In this document: one piece after another, positions 50,549 through 62,790 of the stretch
How the letters are laid out: every line of letters starts with the position of its first letter
Numbering within the stretch: the first letter of the stretch is position 1
Assembly (NCBI GenBank): GCA_022432975.1
Contig: CM039512.1
Span: 4,945,498-5,009,497, forward strand
From: Begonia masoniana
Lineage: Eukaryota; Streptophyta; Magnoliopsida; Cucurbitales; Begoniaceae
Direction of reading: 5' to 3'
DNA length: 64,000 bases
Program-made: the position numbers and the translations under genes
The notes under the pieces: model-generated
The model's database searches: none
What the model saw: the letters and a program-made list of their open reading frames with translations, nothing else
What the model was told of the DNA's origin: nothing

Positions 50549-53265
50549 TAAAAAATTGACCTAAATATTGTTGGGTTCCGCCTCTATTTTTGAGGCATGC
50601 TACCAGATGAAAAATAAAAAACGACAAGTGGTTGTTCTTCGTGTCGACAAGATTGATTCAATAATTCTATCAGTTCCGATTATTAAAAGTCAAAGTCACT
50701 CTGATTGTATCGTCAATAAGTTTGGTAAAATCGCTCTATTTTTATATTGTTTGTCAATCATATTAATTATCGAGATTAATCGCTTTGGGTGTCACTTCTT
50801 ATACTTTATTATAGAAAGAATTAATTTACTCATTATTTAACAGTGATAGATTAGATCAGATTTTAGTCTGGTGGGAGCGTAGTTACATTGTTAAACCACG
50901 CTAAATTTAGTGGATCATTATTTTCTGTTTTATTTTGTGACATTTATCAATTGACGTAACAATTTATTTTTATCACACACGTAGAGAACAAATAATTTAT
51001 TTGCTACACAATCGAACTTTATTTTTCTCAACAAATATACACTAAAATTGTAATTATTTGAACTTATACTTTTCTTTTTTAAACTCTGAAATTAAAACAG
51101 CAACAACCTGCACACAAACCCTAAAATTATTACATTTCAACTTCAGCCCATTTCAGAGGAAGAATAATAACTTCAAGTTCAAAGACTCGGTCAAAAACCC
51201 AGTTGATAAATTAAATGAGTCCCCAGTCAAATCCACCGTTTCTCTCATTAACTAAGCTAGGGTTTGTCTTTCTCACAGACAACAGAGCCTACCATTATTA
51301 GGTCTACTGCTACCAGAACAGATCAAAAACCCTAGGAAATCTCCAAAACACGACGCCCCTTCACCTCCGTGATCGTATTATAGGTGTACAGAAAGATACT
51401 TCAAAGTAACATACGTTTGCATGGTTTAGCAATAGTTTAGTTTAATACAAAGTTGGTCTAAAAAGATCCTCTTTCTTCACTAAATGGCCCACCATTGACA
51501 CAGCAGAAGAATCAAGAAACCCTAGCGTTGTGCAGAGAGAGAAAGAAGAAGACAACAAAAAGGGAAACTGGGGTAGGGGTTTCTGGGGTATTATTTTTCT
51601 TGGGGTTCTGAAAAGCGTGGAGATCTTTGCACTTTAATGCTGCGAATGGAGCTGTTGTTGGAGAAACAAATGCAGTGTCATGGAAAAGGGTCCAAAATTC
51701 AGCACGCCCATTCTGACTTCTGATAACTCCACCCACCCACACCCATGAAATATTTCTTCAAAAGTGGAGAAGAAATTTCAGAAAAAAGTAGGGTTTTGAC
51801 TACATAATTTGCTACGCCACATATATTTCATGTAATCTATTTAATCACGTGTTTTACATGTGTAACCTTTCAACAATTTCTAACATCAATCGATCTCCCC
51901 ATCTAAACATGACATTTTATCATTATAATAACAAATCTAAGAGAATATACAAACACACGATGAAAACCAGAGAATTTAGGTGGGGAGAGAGAGAGAGAGG
52001 GCACGAGGCTCGAAACTAAGAACAGAGCCTTTCGCTTTCATCTTTGAAAGTTCCTCGAAAAAATTCATATTTTGAAAAGGACCACAAAGAGCACTTCTTT
52101 CCATTGCATCTGCATCTGCATCGTGGATATGGATGATGATGAGATTTACACATACATACGTACGTACGTAAATAGTGTGGTGTAGTAGGGGGGCAAAAGG
52201 AGGTAAAGTAGGCAGAAATAGGGGGGGCAGACACATAAAAGCAAAGCTGGTAATTGTTAAACGCTCTGCAGCTACTCTGATTTCCTATTTTGCCTCGATA
52301 GCCTGTAGCCTCAGCTTCAATCTATGTCTTCTGAGTTCTGATGCAACGTATCTTCGCTTACATTTCATAGCTCTGCTTTTTTAGATTCTCCTCTCCCCTC
52401 CTAAACCTTGACAATTCACTGTCGTCTTCCTTAATATTGGTTTTATGGTGTCTTCGTTCGTATGAAAGAGAAGGAATTTAGAGAAGAGGCGGAGGAATGT
52501 GATACCGCCATTGCTGGCCTGGTATGAGAGTAGAAGCTCTTGACGACTCCCTGTTTACATTAATGGTCATCTGCAAAATTCCCTGCTTACACTAATGGTC
52601 ATCTGCCAAATACTGCTGGGTTGTTTGGATTGATTTTGCTTGGTTTGGTGCTGTGTTGCAGGCTGAATATTACCCACTTCCCAAAATAGGAAAGAGAAAA
52701 AGGTGGAGAGAGAGCAGTAATTAGGGTTCTGGGAAATGGGTAATGTGTCAGGATTTTGTTGAATGCATTTTGCACTGTCTTCTAATGGAAAATTTATTGA
52801 CCAACTGTTGTGAATTTGGAGAAAGGATCGAGACTTTGGATATTGAGTTTCAATTTCTCCAGCGTTTCTCGTTCAAATTCAACAGGCTAAAGACAAGACC
52901 TCTCTCTCTCTCTAGAATTTCATCTCTGATTTAAACCAGATTTGAAATATCTCAGCTACCAAACCCCAGAAACTCAAAAACTCGATCTGAATTATCAGAC
53001 TTTGCAAGAGTAATTAAGGCGAGAGATCACGGGATACGATTCTGAAAAAAAAATTGAAGTGTAGCAATAAAAATTGCATTTTTATCTTCTCCTAGGCTTT
53101 TTTTCTGAAGAATAGGTTGGATTCTCTGATAAAATGTCATACCCAGAAGAGTTTTCATATTAATGAAGCAAAAAGATGGGCAGATACATAATTAACGATA
53201 GAGATTCAGTACTTAGACATGCCATATAACTCAAGTCTGTTTCTAGAGCCATCACTTTCTTACCA
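50549..53265. other. Intergenic region downstream of the HD-ZIP III gene; no gene supported
   Basis: AT-rich. Short low-complexity patches (GAGAGAGAG at 51985, TACGTACGTACG at 52155). Small ORFs here have no recognisable domains. Arabidopsis genes recalled between CPSF30 and PHV (a SIT4-associated protein and DRT111) are not visible. Confidence 0.5.
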
Positions 53266-56200
53266 TCATACAAAAGACCAGTTAATGAACATAATCGCCA
53301 GGCAGTGATTCGAGTCGTCGTCGTCGAGGACTTTCCAAGTGACGGCCTGCTCGTATGTTACGGGTCTGCCCATGCTAGATGTGCAAATTCTGGCAGGCAG
53401 ATGAGCAAATCCCTGGCAATTATGGTTGCAAGTGTCAGCAAAAATGAATTCAATTGATCTGAATTTGTACATCTCTACATCTTTCCATAGTTGTTACCTG
53501 CTGCATAATCTTGGAGAATTCGGAGCAGAGAATTTTTCTGCCTCCGTCGCCGAGAATCTTGTCGAGCATTATATCTTGGAGGGCCACGAGAGTAGTTTCG
53601 AGCATGTCGAGACCTGCCTGGTTGGCAAAGGTGAAGATGGGAGATGCCTGCAATTATCATTTCGACGTGCAAGAAAACTCGGTAAAAAAAGGGAAAAATC
53701 CAATTTTATTCGACGTTCTAGCTGGAATTTCTTAGTCGTGGATTAAAAAACCTACGTTAGTTTTCACCACCGAGCAGCACATAATTGCATCAGAATGGTG
53801 CCACAGTTGCCTCAAAATAACATCACCGGATTGCGATTCGGCTTGAAGGAGATCTCTCCCTATATGAATCCTGTCACGTAACCCGTAAAGATCTTATAGT
53901 ACAATTTAAAAAATAAACTAGAATGCAAACAAATCGACAAAATATAATAACGTAAATTAACCTGTAACTGCGGCAAATCCATCGGGCCAAAGTAACGGCT
54001 TCAGGAGAAGCAGCAAGGGGTTTAGGGCCCAGGAGGGAGCTCATACGCGAAGGGGCAATCGCCATAGCAACCCTTTGCACGGAGCCAACCACACTCCGAA
54101 CATACTGACGAGCCATTGCAGCCACATTTTCTCTCGTGTGATTCTCAAAAGTAAATTGGAATGCGATTGTTAATACGGATCGAAGGTTATAGCTGTTCAA
54201 ATCCGCTTCACTGCCCAGTCGAGCACTACCGGCCCCAACTTCAAGGGTAGAAGCCAAATCCAAAGTTCGAGCGGTCATTCCAGGCCCGTCCTGTCAATTT
54301 CATGGCAAATTGGAGTTGCCAAAGTAGAACTACAAAAATACAAAAATATGTTAATGAAAACTAACCGTTTTGAGATCTAACGGAATGACCCGAAAACCAG
54401 AAGGCAGCAGGGGAGCATCATCTGCAAATGATTCGTCAATCGGTGCAAAAACAAGCTGGGCACAGGAGCCAACAGCACTCTCATCAACCCCACTACATAG
54501 CTGCCAGTGTATTGTACAATTAGTAAGAGTAAAATCAAGAGAATTAACTTTTATAAAAAAGCAAACTACCTGCAATAAGTACATATCCCGTCCGGCCAAA
54601 ACTACATCATCAGGAGAGAACGCATGGCCCTCGAGCCGAACCACCTCCAAGAACTAGAAACAGACGAAAAGAGATGGTAAAGGTCGAGCGTCAAAAATCT
54701 TCCAGCTCGAGCAAAAGCATAAAAACAAGATCATACCTCTTCATGTTCCACAGTTTGAGCAAGAGGAAGAATAACTTGGCCACTAGGGAAGCTACTAGGC
54801 CCGGGGCAGGGGACCGAGTAAGGGCTGGATTTAAGACACGCGGCCGAGTAGGCATCAACCCCATAATCGGTCCACTCAGAACGATGCTCCCTCAAGAATC
54901 GGACAAGCAAAGCAGGGGGAACATCCTGAAACCAAACAAATCAAATGCAAGTTTATGGCTCTTCAAAAGATAAATCTCCGGGATAAAATTAATTTTCTTA
55001 TTGCCAATTCGGATTAAACTCAAGTATCCTATAATTTATCCTTTTAGTGCAATCCTCTCCAATTTGGAGAGGTCTCTGTATACACCTGCAACAGCATAGA
55101 CGCCTTGGCACATAACACACCGCCGCCAAAACTTGGACACATGGACATGCCACCGAATTGGGAGTTGAAAATTTTATTTGGCGACGAGTTTATCATAATA
55201 GTCACATCCTCCACTCCATCGCTGCCCATGAGGGACCAGCCATCGTCAATAAATCCATTAACAGCATCATTGAATCCCCTAAGATGGATCGGAAAGACAT
55301 TAATAAATGGAACAGGAAAGCCACTTCAAAATTTGCAATTTGTACCGAAAAGTTTTGAATTTAAAATCAGTGCATATTATACCGGCACAGTTTCTGACTA
55401 AATGTCCTTAAAACAGCAGGTTGGCGGCCACTGCCGATTTGAATTTCTCCATTAGACTCTTGAGCAATTTGTCTAACATGCCGTACAGCCTGAACAAAAA
55501 TTTGGACGTTGAATAAAAATGTGGCTGAAAAATTTATATCAAATCAAAAGATCCTAATTCAAATCTCTTACAGCAATTGTCATTTTCTGAGCAAGAATCT
55601 TAGATGATTCATACAGAGGTCTCAGGACTTCAGGGACGCTCCGGGCCTAATACAGAAAAATTAATAATAGAAAACAATAGTTTAGGGACGCTCCGAGCCT
55701 AATACAGAAAAATTAATAATAGAAAACAATAGTTTGAGGAATTGAGGATTCAAAGTTTAAAGCTTTACGTCGAAATTGATATGATCAACAATGTGAATAA
55801 TGGACCCTCCACCCTCGCAAGCACGGATTAAACATCCACTAGGAAGCATTTCAGTTCTTGCAAAACACGAAGTAGGAGGCCCCGTGGGACCACCAGTCGA
55901 GGCAGTCAACGATCTCTCACATACCTGCAAATGTTTTTGACAAAATACTGAGAAACGGAATAGTTTGACAGTAAGCAGAAGAATCCTAGTAACAAAAATT
56001 GGAAAAAGTAAAACTGTTCCTTCAATCAATTATAAATTAATCAATATTCGTTTGATAGGTTCGTGGCTATCGACAAAAAAAACATGTTAAGTCCAAGTTT
56101 CTACTACTTGTTCACTCCAAGTTTCATCTCGTTTTGTCTAACTCACTTCCGTTGTGGGGTTTCGGGAACTTCCCCAATCATAGGAAGCGAATTGGATGAT

Positions 56201-58538
56201 CATGGTACTGCCTAAAAATATCAACGGTGGAACAACAACACTGATTTACTTCAATAAGATACCAAAGTAGATGCCTAACTCATTCCATACTAGAAATAAG
56301 TCAAATAGGAATCAACTTTGCAGAAAAGAAAGAACCCCCAAACTTGAGTGGAGTTAGATTAACCATACATACCACAAGGCTTCCATCGTCTAGAGTAGTA
56401 GTGTATCGTAGAGTCCAGAAATCCCGTGCTGCAGCCAATGTCGTCGGAGCATATGTCTACCCAAGAGAATAAAACAAAATCAAAACAGTTAAAAGGAAGA
56501 ATATAATTGAGAAATTATGGTACTACTAACCTGCATATATATGAGCTCTATTGTTCCCCCATTTCCAGCAGGTATTACGCTTAATATATCAACACGACGG
56601 CAGTCCCGAAACCACGAAGGTCGGTCTTTCAAGATTTCAGCAATCTACATCAAAACATGTAATTAAATTTTAAAAGATAAAGAAAAAGGAAGCAAAGTTT
56701 TTATGAGCAAAAAGAAGGTAAGTACTTTGGTGGGCTCGAGACTAAGGAGACCACAAGCTCGTGCTGCTACTCCGCAGCAGTTGCGAGAAACAGCAACAAT
56801 TCCAATCGAATCCGGACCAGGCTGGCAAAGATTTTTTTAAAAAAAAAGCATTTTATTAAAAAAGGGTACAAGTTAATGAACTGTTTTCGATAACTTAAAT
56901 GAGAAGATTCAATGGAGTGACAAACCTTCATCCCAATCATTTGGACCCAGTCGACAGCAGTTCCTGTAGCCTTGGAAAGAAACTCTGCCAAGGTCTCCTC
57001 AGCAATTGCAAGAAGACTGCAAAACAAGAAAGGATAAAAAAAGCCACCAAAACCAGTGGCAAAACGAGAGTTGAACAATTAAAAATTGTTGATTTAAGGA
57101 AGCAGGAGATCATTTTACTAACCCAGCTGGGTTCGTGGCATCCCTTTCAGGATGCTGAGAAGTTGGGTTTTGCTGTTGTTGGTGCTGACCACTCATGACC
57201 ACAGACTCACAGCTATTGTCTGTGGTCGCTCCAGCCGCCTGTTAATGAACAAACCCAACAATGGAAATGCCAATTAATTGAGTAAATCCACCAATATGGA
57301 GTTGAAAATGGTTGAAATCTGTCTAAAAAAGCCATTTTTATTTAATATCAGAAAACGCCATTGAAGGCTACGATTGAAGAAAATTAATGGAAAGAGTTAT
57401 TGAGCTTACACTATGCAGCTGCTGACGCATATACCCATTATCATAAACCAGCTGAGACACTTGTTTCTGCAGACGGTCATTCTCTTCCATTAACAACTTG
57501 TTCATCGCATTCAATTTTCTATTCACAGTTTGTAGGCGAGCAGATTCTTTTCTCTGCTTCTCACGGCATCTATACAAGGAAAATTAAGCAACGAGTAAAG
57601 ATATAGCAAAGAGATTTAGCCAAGGATTTGGGAAACATGTTGAAATCATGAATGGAGATTACGAAATCAAGTAGAGAAGGGAAATCAAAAGAAAAGTATT
57701 TTTTCATGAAAAAGTGAAAATATGACAATTTCTAGTCCGCCATGAAAATCAACTCTGACCATTTTCCGCATAAATTAAAAAAGAAATGGAGAAGCATCAC
57801 GAAAAACAGGGGAATGTGTAAAACTATGGCAAACAAAATCTCGATAGTTTCTGTCGTTTAAAGGAAGAAAAACAAACAAAGAGAGATCTTTTCGTTAGAA
57901 CATCATCACTGTCTACTCTAAAACAAAAACAAAAACAAAAAAAAAAAACTTAGCAACTCAAGGAATATGGAGAAACTACAAGGAGAAGAAACTTACAGAT
58001 GTTAAGCTTTAACACAAAAATGGAACCATATTAGATTCTTATAAAACCCAGAAGACCAATGTGTTTGGAAAACAACAAGGTTAAAATGGTGGGTAAGAAA
58101 AAAAAAACAGTTTCAGACCAAATAACACAGATGCGTCCTTCAACCTCTCTAAAATCATCTTCCTCAGTGACATGAAGAGCAGTCCGAAAAAGGGAGGTTA
58201 TTCAACCCAAGAAAAAATAAGTCTGCCTTCTATTTTAGCTTTCAAACCCAGAATCAAACAAAAGCACAAAACAAAGAAGATGAACCAAACAAAAATGAAG
58301 AGAAAAGAAAGATTTATTTTTTGAACCTGCGGTTCTGGAACCAGACTTTGATCTGTTTAGGCTCAATATTAGAGAGAATAGGACACTCCCTAATGAGCTG
58401 TTGCCTCCTTAAAGAGCTAGGCTTTGGACAGTCAGAGTAAACCCTCTCTAAAGCTTCAACCTGTTCAGGTGTATATCTCACATACTTGCTCGAATCCATC
58501 TGCTTGTTAAATGTATCTTTGTGAACGACAAGACTCAT
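53266..58538 (-). CDS. PHB/PHV-like (ATHB-14/ATHB-9): Class III HD-ZIP transcription factor, PHABULOSA/PHAVOLUTA type
   Basis: Eighteen exons join in frame to 850 aa: 58327-58538, 57410-57569, 57123-57238, 56926-57016, 56726-56821, 56531-56644, 56373-56456, 55769-55924, 55572-55646, 55383-55489, 55086-55278, 54737-54925, 54570-54653, 54366-54500, 53962-54290, 53756-53870, 53498-53647, 53266-53412. The homeodomain (about 18-78) contains IKVWFQNRR at 63-71. The leucine zipper follows (LNAMNKLLMEENDRLQKQVS). The START lipid-binding domain begins near 160 and includes GTAVDWVQMIGMK. A MEKHLA domain ends in NHCLAIMFINWSFV. The family specifies adaxial leaf fate, meristems and vasculature, and is repressed by miR165/166. 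Oddities: Arg345 where Trp is usual (DAWSVPEV), an extra Gly552 in VLAGRDMY, and a duplicated splice acceptor at exon 9. The gene otherwise looks complete and functional. PHB and PHV cannot be separated by sequence alone here; synteny favours PHV. Confidence 0.96.
55632..55735. repeat. 52-bp tandem duplication across the exon 9 splice acceptor
   Basis: AGGGACGCTCCGGGCCTAAT at 55632 and AGGGACGCTCCGAGCCTAAT at 55684. Each copy holds a TATTAG acceptor plus the first bases of exon 9 on the - strand. Only the copy at 55646 leads into the rest of the exon. Confidence 0.92.
56812..56936 (-). promoter_or_regulatory. miR165/166 target site, assembled by splicing exons 4 and 5
   Basis: Exon 4 ends TTGGGATGAAG (56936-56926) and exon 5 begins CCTGGTCCGG (56821-56812). 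The spliced 21-mer matches the canonical HD-ZIP III site and encodes IGMKPGP. The intron (56822-56925) separates the halves, so only mature mRNA carries the site. Confidence 0.95.
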
Positions 58539-60745
58539 AAACCCTCGAGGAAAAAGCTTCAAACCAGGAAAAAAAAAAAACTGGATTTTGGATTTTCAAG
58601 ATTGAAATGGGTGTTCAGAAAGGCGCTTGCTTTTGTTCTTCATGTTCTTATTCTGGGTAGGCTCTCCCCTCCAAGAGAGCCTTCGTTCTCTTCTCAGAAA
58701 AATAAAAACCCAAAGTGAGGAGAGACGAGGATCCTGTGGATTTATTCTAGAGACGTCAATCTCGAGGATTCTCCATAGAAGAGAGAGAAACCAACCCACA
58801 GAAAGGATAGAAAGAGAGAGGCCAGGTGTGGTGACTACTGGCTACGGCCAACGTTTCTCTCTCTCTGGTTTTTCTGCGACAAACAGAGAAAAAGAAGAAA
58901 AATGGAACCCACTTTCTCTAAGTGCGTGATGGGAAAATTCAAAAGAAAATAAACGCAAAAGATAAGAAAAAAAGGAGGGGAGCTGTGAACCAGAGAGAGA
59001 GAGAGCCTGCAAATAAACACAGCAGACGGCCATTTTTAAAAAATTATCAAAAAAAAAACCTGCCTTGCAGTCAGAATGTCAGATTTACGTTTTATTTGAC
59101 GAATGGGTTTCCTTGCTTCTCTCTCTAGGACAAGCAAACCATACTGCCCACTCTCACCGTCCCACACTGATCTTCATCTTCTCCCTCTGCAACACCTAAA
59201 CACATCTGACATAATGCATGTATGTTCCACATTATGTCATCCATTATGATGGTAGTTGTATGTATGCATCATCATCATCATGGATCGAATATCAGAACCA
59301 GGAGAGAATTTGCATGGGAAGGAGAAAAAAAGCAATGGTTTTTCTTCTGAAAAACTGAGGTTTAGAACAAGTTTAGTTCAACGAAGATTATTGTTAATAC
59401 CAATCTAGTTTATTTAGCTGGTCGTCTTCTTCATTTCTGCAAGACTCCATTGCTGATCTTAAGCTTTCTTGTAGTATCAAATCCCGATCAAAGACACGTG
59501 TCTTCGAAAATGCACCAAAAACAGTTCAGTTCTTAGGAGAAGACGATTACTTCCAACTTTATCTTACTTTGATTTAAATATATTTGATATAATTGTACGA
59601 TTATATCAAATATATTCATGATTTATTTAAATATAATTTCTTTGTATTTGAATATATAACTAAGTTGTGGGTTTTTTCAAATGTGCTAGTGCATGAGAGA
59701 GTTGGGTTTTTTGTTTATTATTTTTAATAGATAGTAGACAAAATGAAATCGATTTTTTGGGCAAATCAGAGAGAAAGCTATTCACCGAACGTGAAAAACA
59801 GCTGAATAATCATCTGATTCTAAAAGAAATCAAATAATTTCTTAAGAATCCTACAATATCCATTCGTTCTTTTCTTCGCTGAAAGATGAAACAGATGGTC
59901 AGAACTTCATTTGGGTTTAAATCCTATTGAGAAGTCGATTAGATATCAGAAATTATTGAAAAAAGAACCAGATATTTTCTTTTGTCCCTTCCAATTATAA
60001 GCGGTCGGAATTATTAATGCTTAACATGTCACGTCGTGACGAAGACATCATAAAATTTTGCAAACAACTTCGTATAAGAGATTTTAAATGTGTTTTTACC
60101 ATAATGGTTTGCTCTTAATTAATTTAAATGAATATTTGAAGAAAAAGAAAGTTCAATATAAATGGGAGGAAAAGAAGGGAATAAAATAAACAAAACTAAA
60201 CAAAAAATGAGAAAAAATAAATTAGATAAAAGACATAAATTCAACACATTCATACTTTCATATAGTTGTTACGAGTTCTCCGTCAACCAATTATCGTTTA
60301 AGGAGATTAAGTGTTATACGATCGGGTCCTAGGATTTAATCAGTACCGTGACGCAACGAGACACGATATATTAGAATCACGGATGTTAATTGATAAACTA
60401 ATTTCTAAAAAAAATAAAAAATTAGGAAATATAGAGAGGAAGCACCAACCACCCTTTTTAGGTGTGACAAATTGAGAGTGTGTTTCCCACTTGCATCCCT
60501 TCACTCAGAAGAATCCAAGAGAGTGACTGCAGAAAAAGAAAAGAAAAAGAAGAAAGAGAGATGATGGTTCACTTTTTAAATTTCACAAGGTTGACATTTT
60601 ACACAAAAGTCTTTCAAAGCATCCTAAGTTGTTATATATATATATACATGCGAATAAATTATTAGAATTATCATAGACAAGTTAAAATAAAAGATCATGA
60701 GAAGGGTAGTATTAGAAAAAAACACCTCAAGAGTTGCACACAGAG
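58539..60745 (-). promoter_or_regulatory. Leader and upstream region of the HD-ZIP III gene
   Basis: Pyrimidine-rich on the - strand (GAGAGA/CTCTCT tracts, 58780-59010), as is common in HD-ZIP III leaders. A 16-bp perfect inverted repeat with an 8-base loop lies at 59577-59616 (AATATATTTGATATAA / TTATATCAAATATATT). No other gene is seen. The transcription start cannot be placed. Confidence 0.5.
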
Positions 60746-61243
60746 TAGGGGTGGGCAGAACCGATCCAAACTAGAAAATCAGACCGGATTGCCAATTTAG
60801 TCCGATTTCGGTTCGGTTCTATACTTCTTCTGAATCGGTCGTGATTTTGAGACCCCTAGAACCATGATCCACGGTCCGGTCTGCGGTTCCAAGATCCAAA
60901 ACTGGTCGTATCGTGAGAGAATTGACTCATGGGTCAATCAGTTTATCTGACCCGAAAACAAGTTTTTTTTTATTAATTTTAAATAGTTTATATTTATTTT
61001 AAATATTATGAATTTTATTGATTTTGTACCAATGATAGTGAAAGGCATGTTTTTCAAAATTTTCAATTTTTTTTTTAAATTTATTTATTTAAGATTAAAA
61101 AAATTGGAGGAACCAATACCGAATCGGAACCGGACCGAAATTCCCGGGGACGGTTTTAGGACTAGGATTTATATCCCAAAAGATCTAATTCCGGGTCAGT
61201 TCCAGCTTGAAATCGGATCGGACCGTACCGCACCCACCCTTAG
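60746..61243. mobile_element. hAT-type non-autonomous element, 498 bp, eroded TSD
   Basis: Starts TAGGGGTGGGCA and ends CACCCACCCTTA (inverted TAAGGGTGGGTG). Flanking octamers ACACAGAG and GTACATAG match at 5 of 8. The ends carry the same CGGTTCGG / GGACCG motif style as the MITE at 50411, while the middle is AT-rich. Confidence 0.7.
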
Positions 61244-61274
61244 TACATAGTGAGGGATACCTAACCATTAATGT

Positions 61275-62790
61275 TAATAATGTAAGATCGAGATTGTCTA
61301 AGAGGGGGGAGGGGTGAATTAGACTTTTAATTCTTTTTAATGCTAACAACAAACAATTAAAACACTAAATGTAAAAGAGAGAGTAAGAGAAATTTGACAC
61401 CAGAGTTTTTACGTGGTTCGGCCAAACACTACCTACGTCTACGCTTCAAGGTTTTCCCCTTGAAGATCATTTCTTTTTCCTCAGAGAAAAACTAGATCGC
61501 ACTTCCCGGGCGTCGATCTACGGCCTTTACAAACCGGATTCTTCTTCACGGGCGACAATCCACTGCCTTTTACAGAATAATGAATTTGTAAAGGCTTTTA
61601 ATTCTTTTTAATGCTAACATCAAACAATAAAAACACTAAATGTAAAAGAGAGAGTAAGAGAAATTTGACACCAGAGTTTTTACGTGGTTCGGCCAAACAC
61701 TGCCTACGTCCACGCTTCAAGATTTCCCCCTTGAAGATCCTTTCCTTCTCCTCAGAGAAAAATTAAATCGTACTTCCCGGGCGTCGATCTACAGCCTTTG
61801 CAAACCGGATTATTCTTCACGGGCGACAATCCACTGCCTTTTACAGAATAATGAATTTGTAGTTTTCCAGTACAGACTACTCTCCCTCAAGGATCAAATC
61901 TCAAGTTAAGGATTCGAGAGAAGTAGATGAAAATACAGAGTATGAAAAATTCAGCTCGTTAGCGCTCAGAAATGATTTTCGCAAAAGTTGTTTCTTCGAG
62001 CTATATTATTCGCTTAAATACTCTGTCTGTAAATGGCTAATGAACTTCAATGCTTCTTATCCGAATATGGAAATTTTATTACCGTTGGAGCACCATCCTT
62101 ACAAAGTAGCTGGCCGTTGCTTTCTGGAGTTGCTATTCGCTCGTCGCCATTAATGCTCTGGTGTTTGAGTTCTGGACGACGTCACTGTAGCTTCGCAGTT
62201 TATTTAAAATCTGGCGAAAGATACTGTACATCGGATGATGTTGTCTTTGAGATGCTTGAACCGCCATCGGATGATGCGACTTTAAAAAAACTTGAACCGC
62301 TGTCGGTAGATGCAACTTTGAAATGTTGAACCGCCATCGGTATAGGTTGCTTTAAAAAGCTGAAACGTCATCGGTATAAGTCTTCAAAAATTTTGTCGTC
62401 TAGCTATCGACAGAATTACTCTTTGGAAGACTTTGAAACGCCAGCGGTATCTGTAGCTTTTTGTCGTTTAGCAATCGGTGTAAGCAATCAGATGATTTAT
62501 TCTTTGAACGACTCCGCTTTTGTCATTTAGCGATTGGTGTAGGCAATCATATGATTTACTCTTTGAACGACTCCGCTTTTGTCGTTTAGCGATCGGTGTA
62601 TGTAAGCTTTAAACGTCTCCACTTTTGTCGTTTTGTTGGCGGTGTATGTACTTTTTTTCTTCAATCGGTAGATGTACATTTTGTCGTTTTCCTATTGGTT
62701 GAAGTCCTCTTTTCTACTTCACCAATAGATGTACATTTTGTTTATCAATTTTTAGCCCTGTTTTATTATTCAGTCATGTACACTTAACCA
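61275..62790. repeat. Repeat region, probable LTR-retrotransposon remnant
   Basis: A 271-bp tandem duplication (starts 61324 and 61595) contains ACACCAGAGTTTTTACGTGG, a motif common in plant copia LTR-like sequence. Beyond it, 62150-62700 is a loose minisatellite with units such as GTCGTTTAGCGATCGGTGTA. No gag or pol fragment. Boundaries uncertain. Confidence 0.5.

Noticed and set aside
51058..52384. Possible small genes downstream of the HD-ZIP III gene
   Set aside because: ORFs of 60-86 codons with no recognisable motif, no splice support and biased composition.
53426..53746. A + strand ORF of 106 codons
   Set aside because: Antisense to HD-ZIP III exons 17 and 18, whose frames and splice sites are clear.
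58538..58562. Earlier start for the HD-ZIP III protein (adding KLFPRGF)
   Set aside because: The upstream codon at 58562 is TTG, not ATG; the first ATG in frame is at 58538 and gives the usual short N-terminus.
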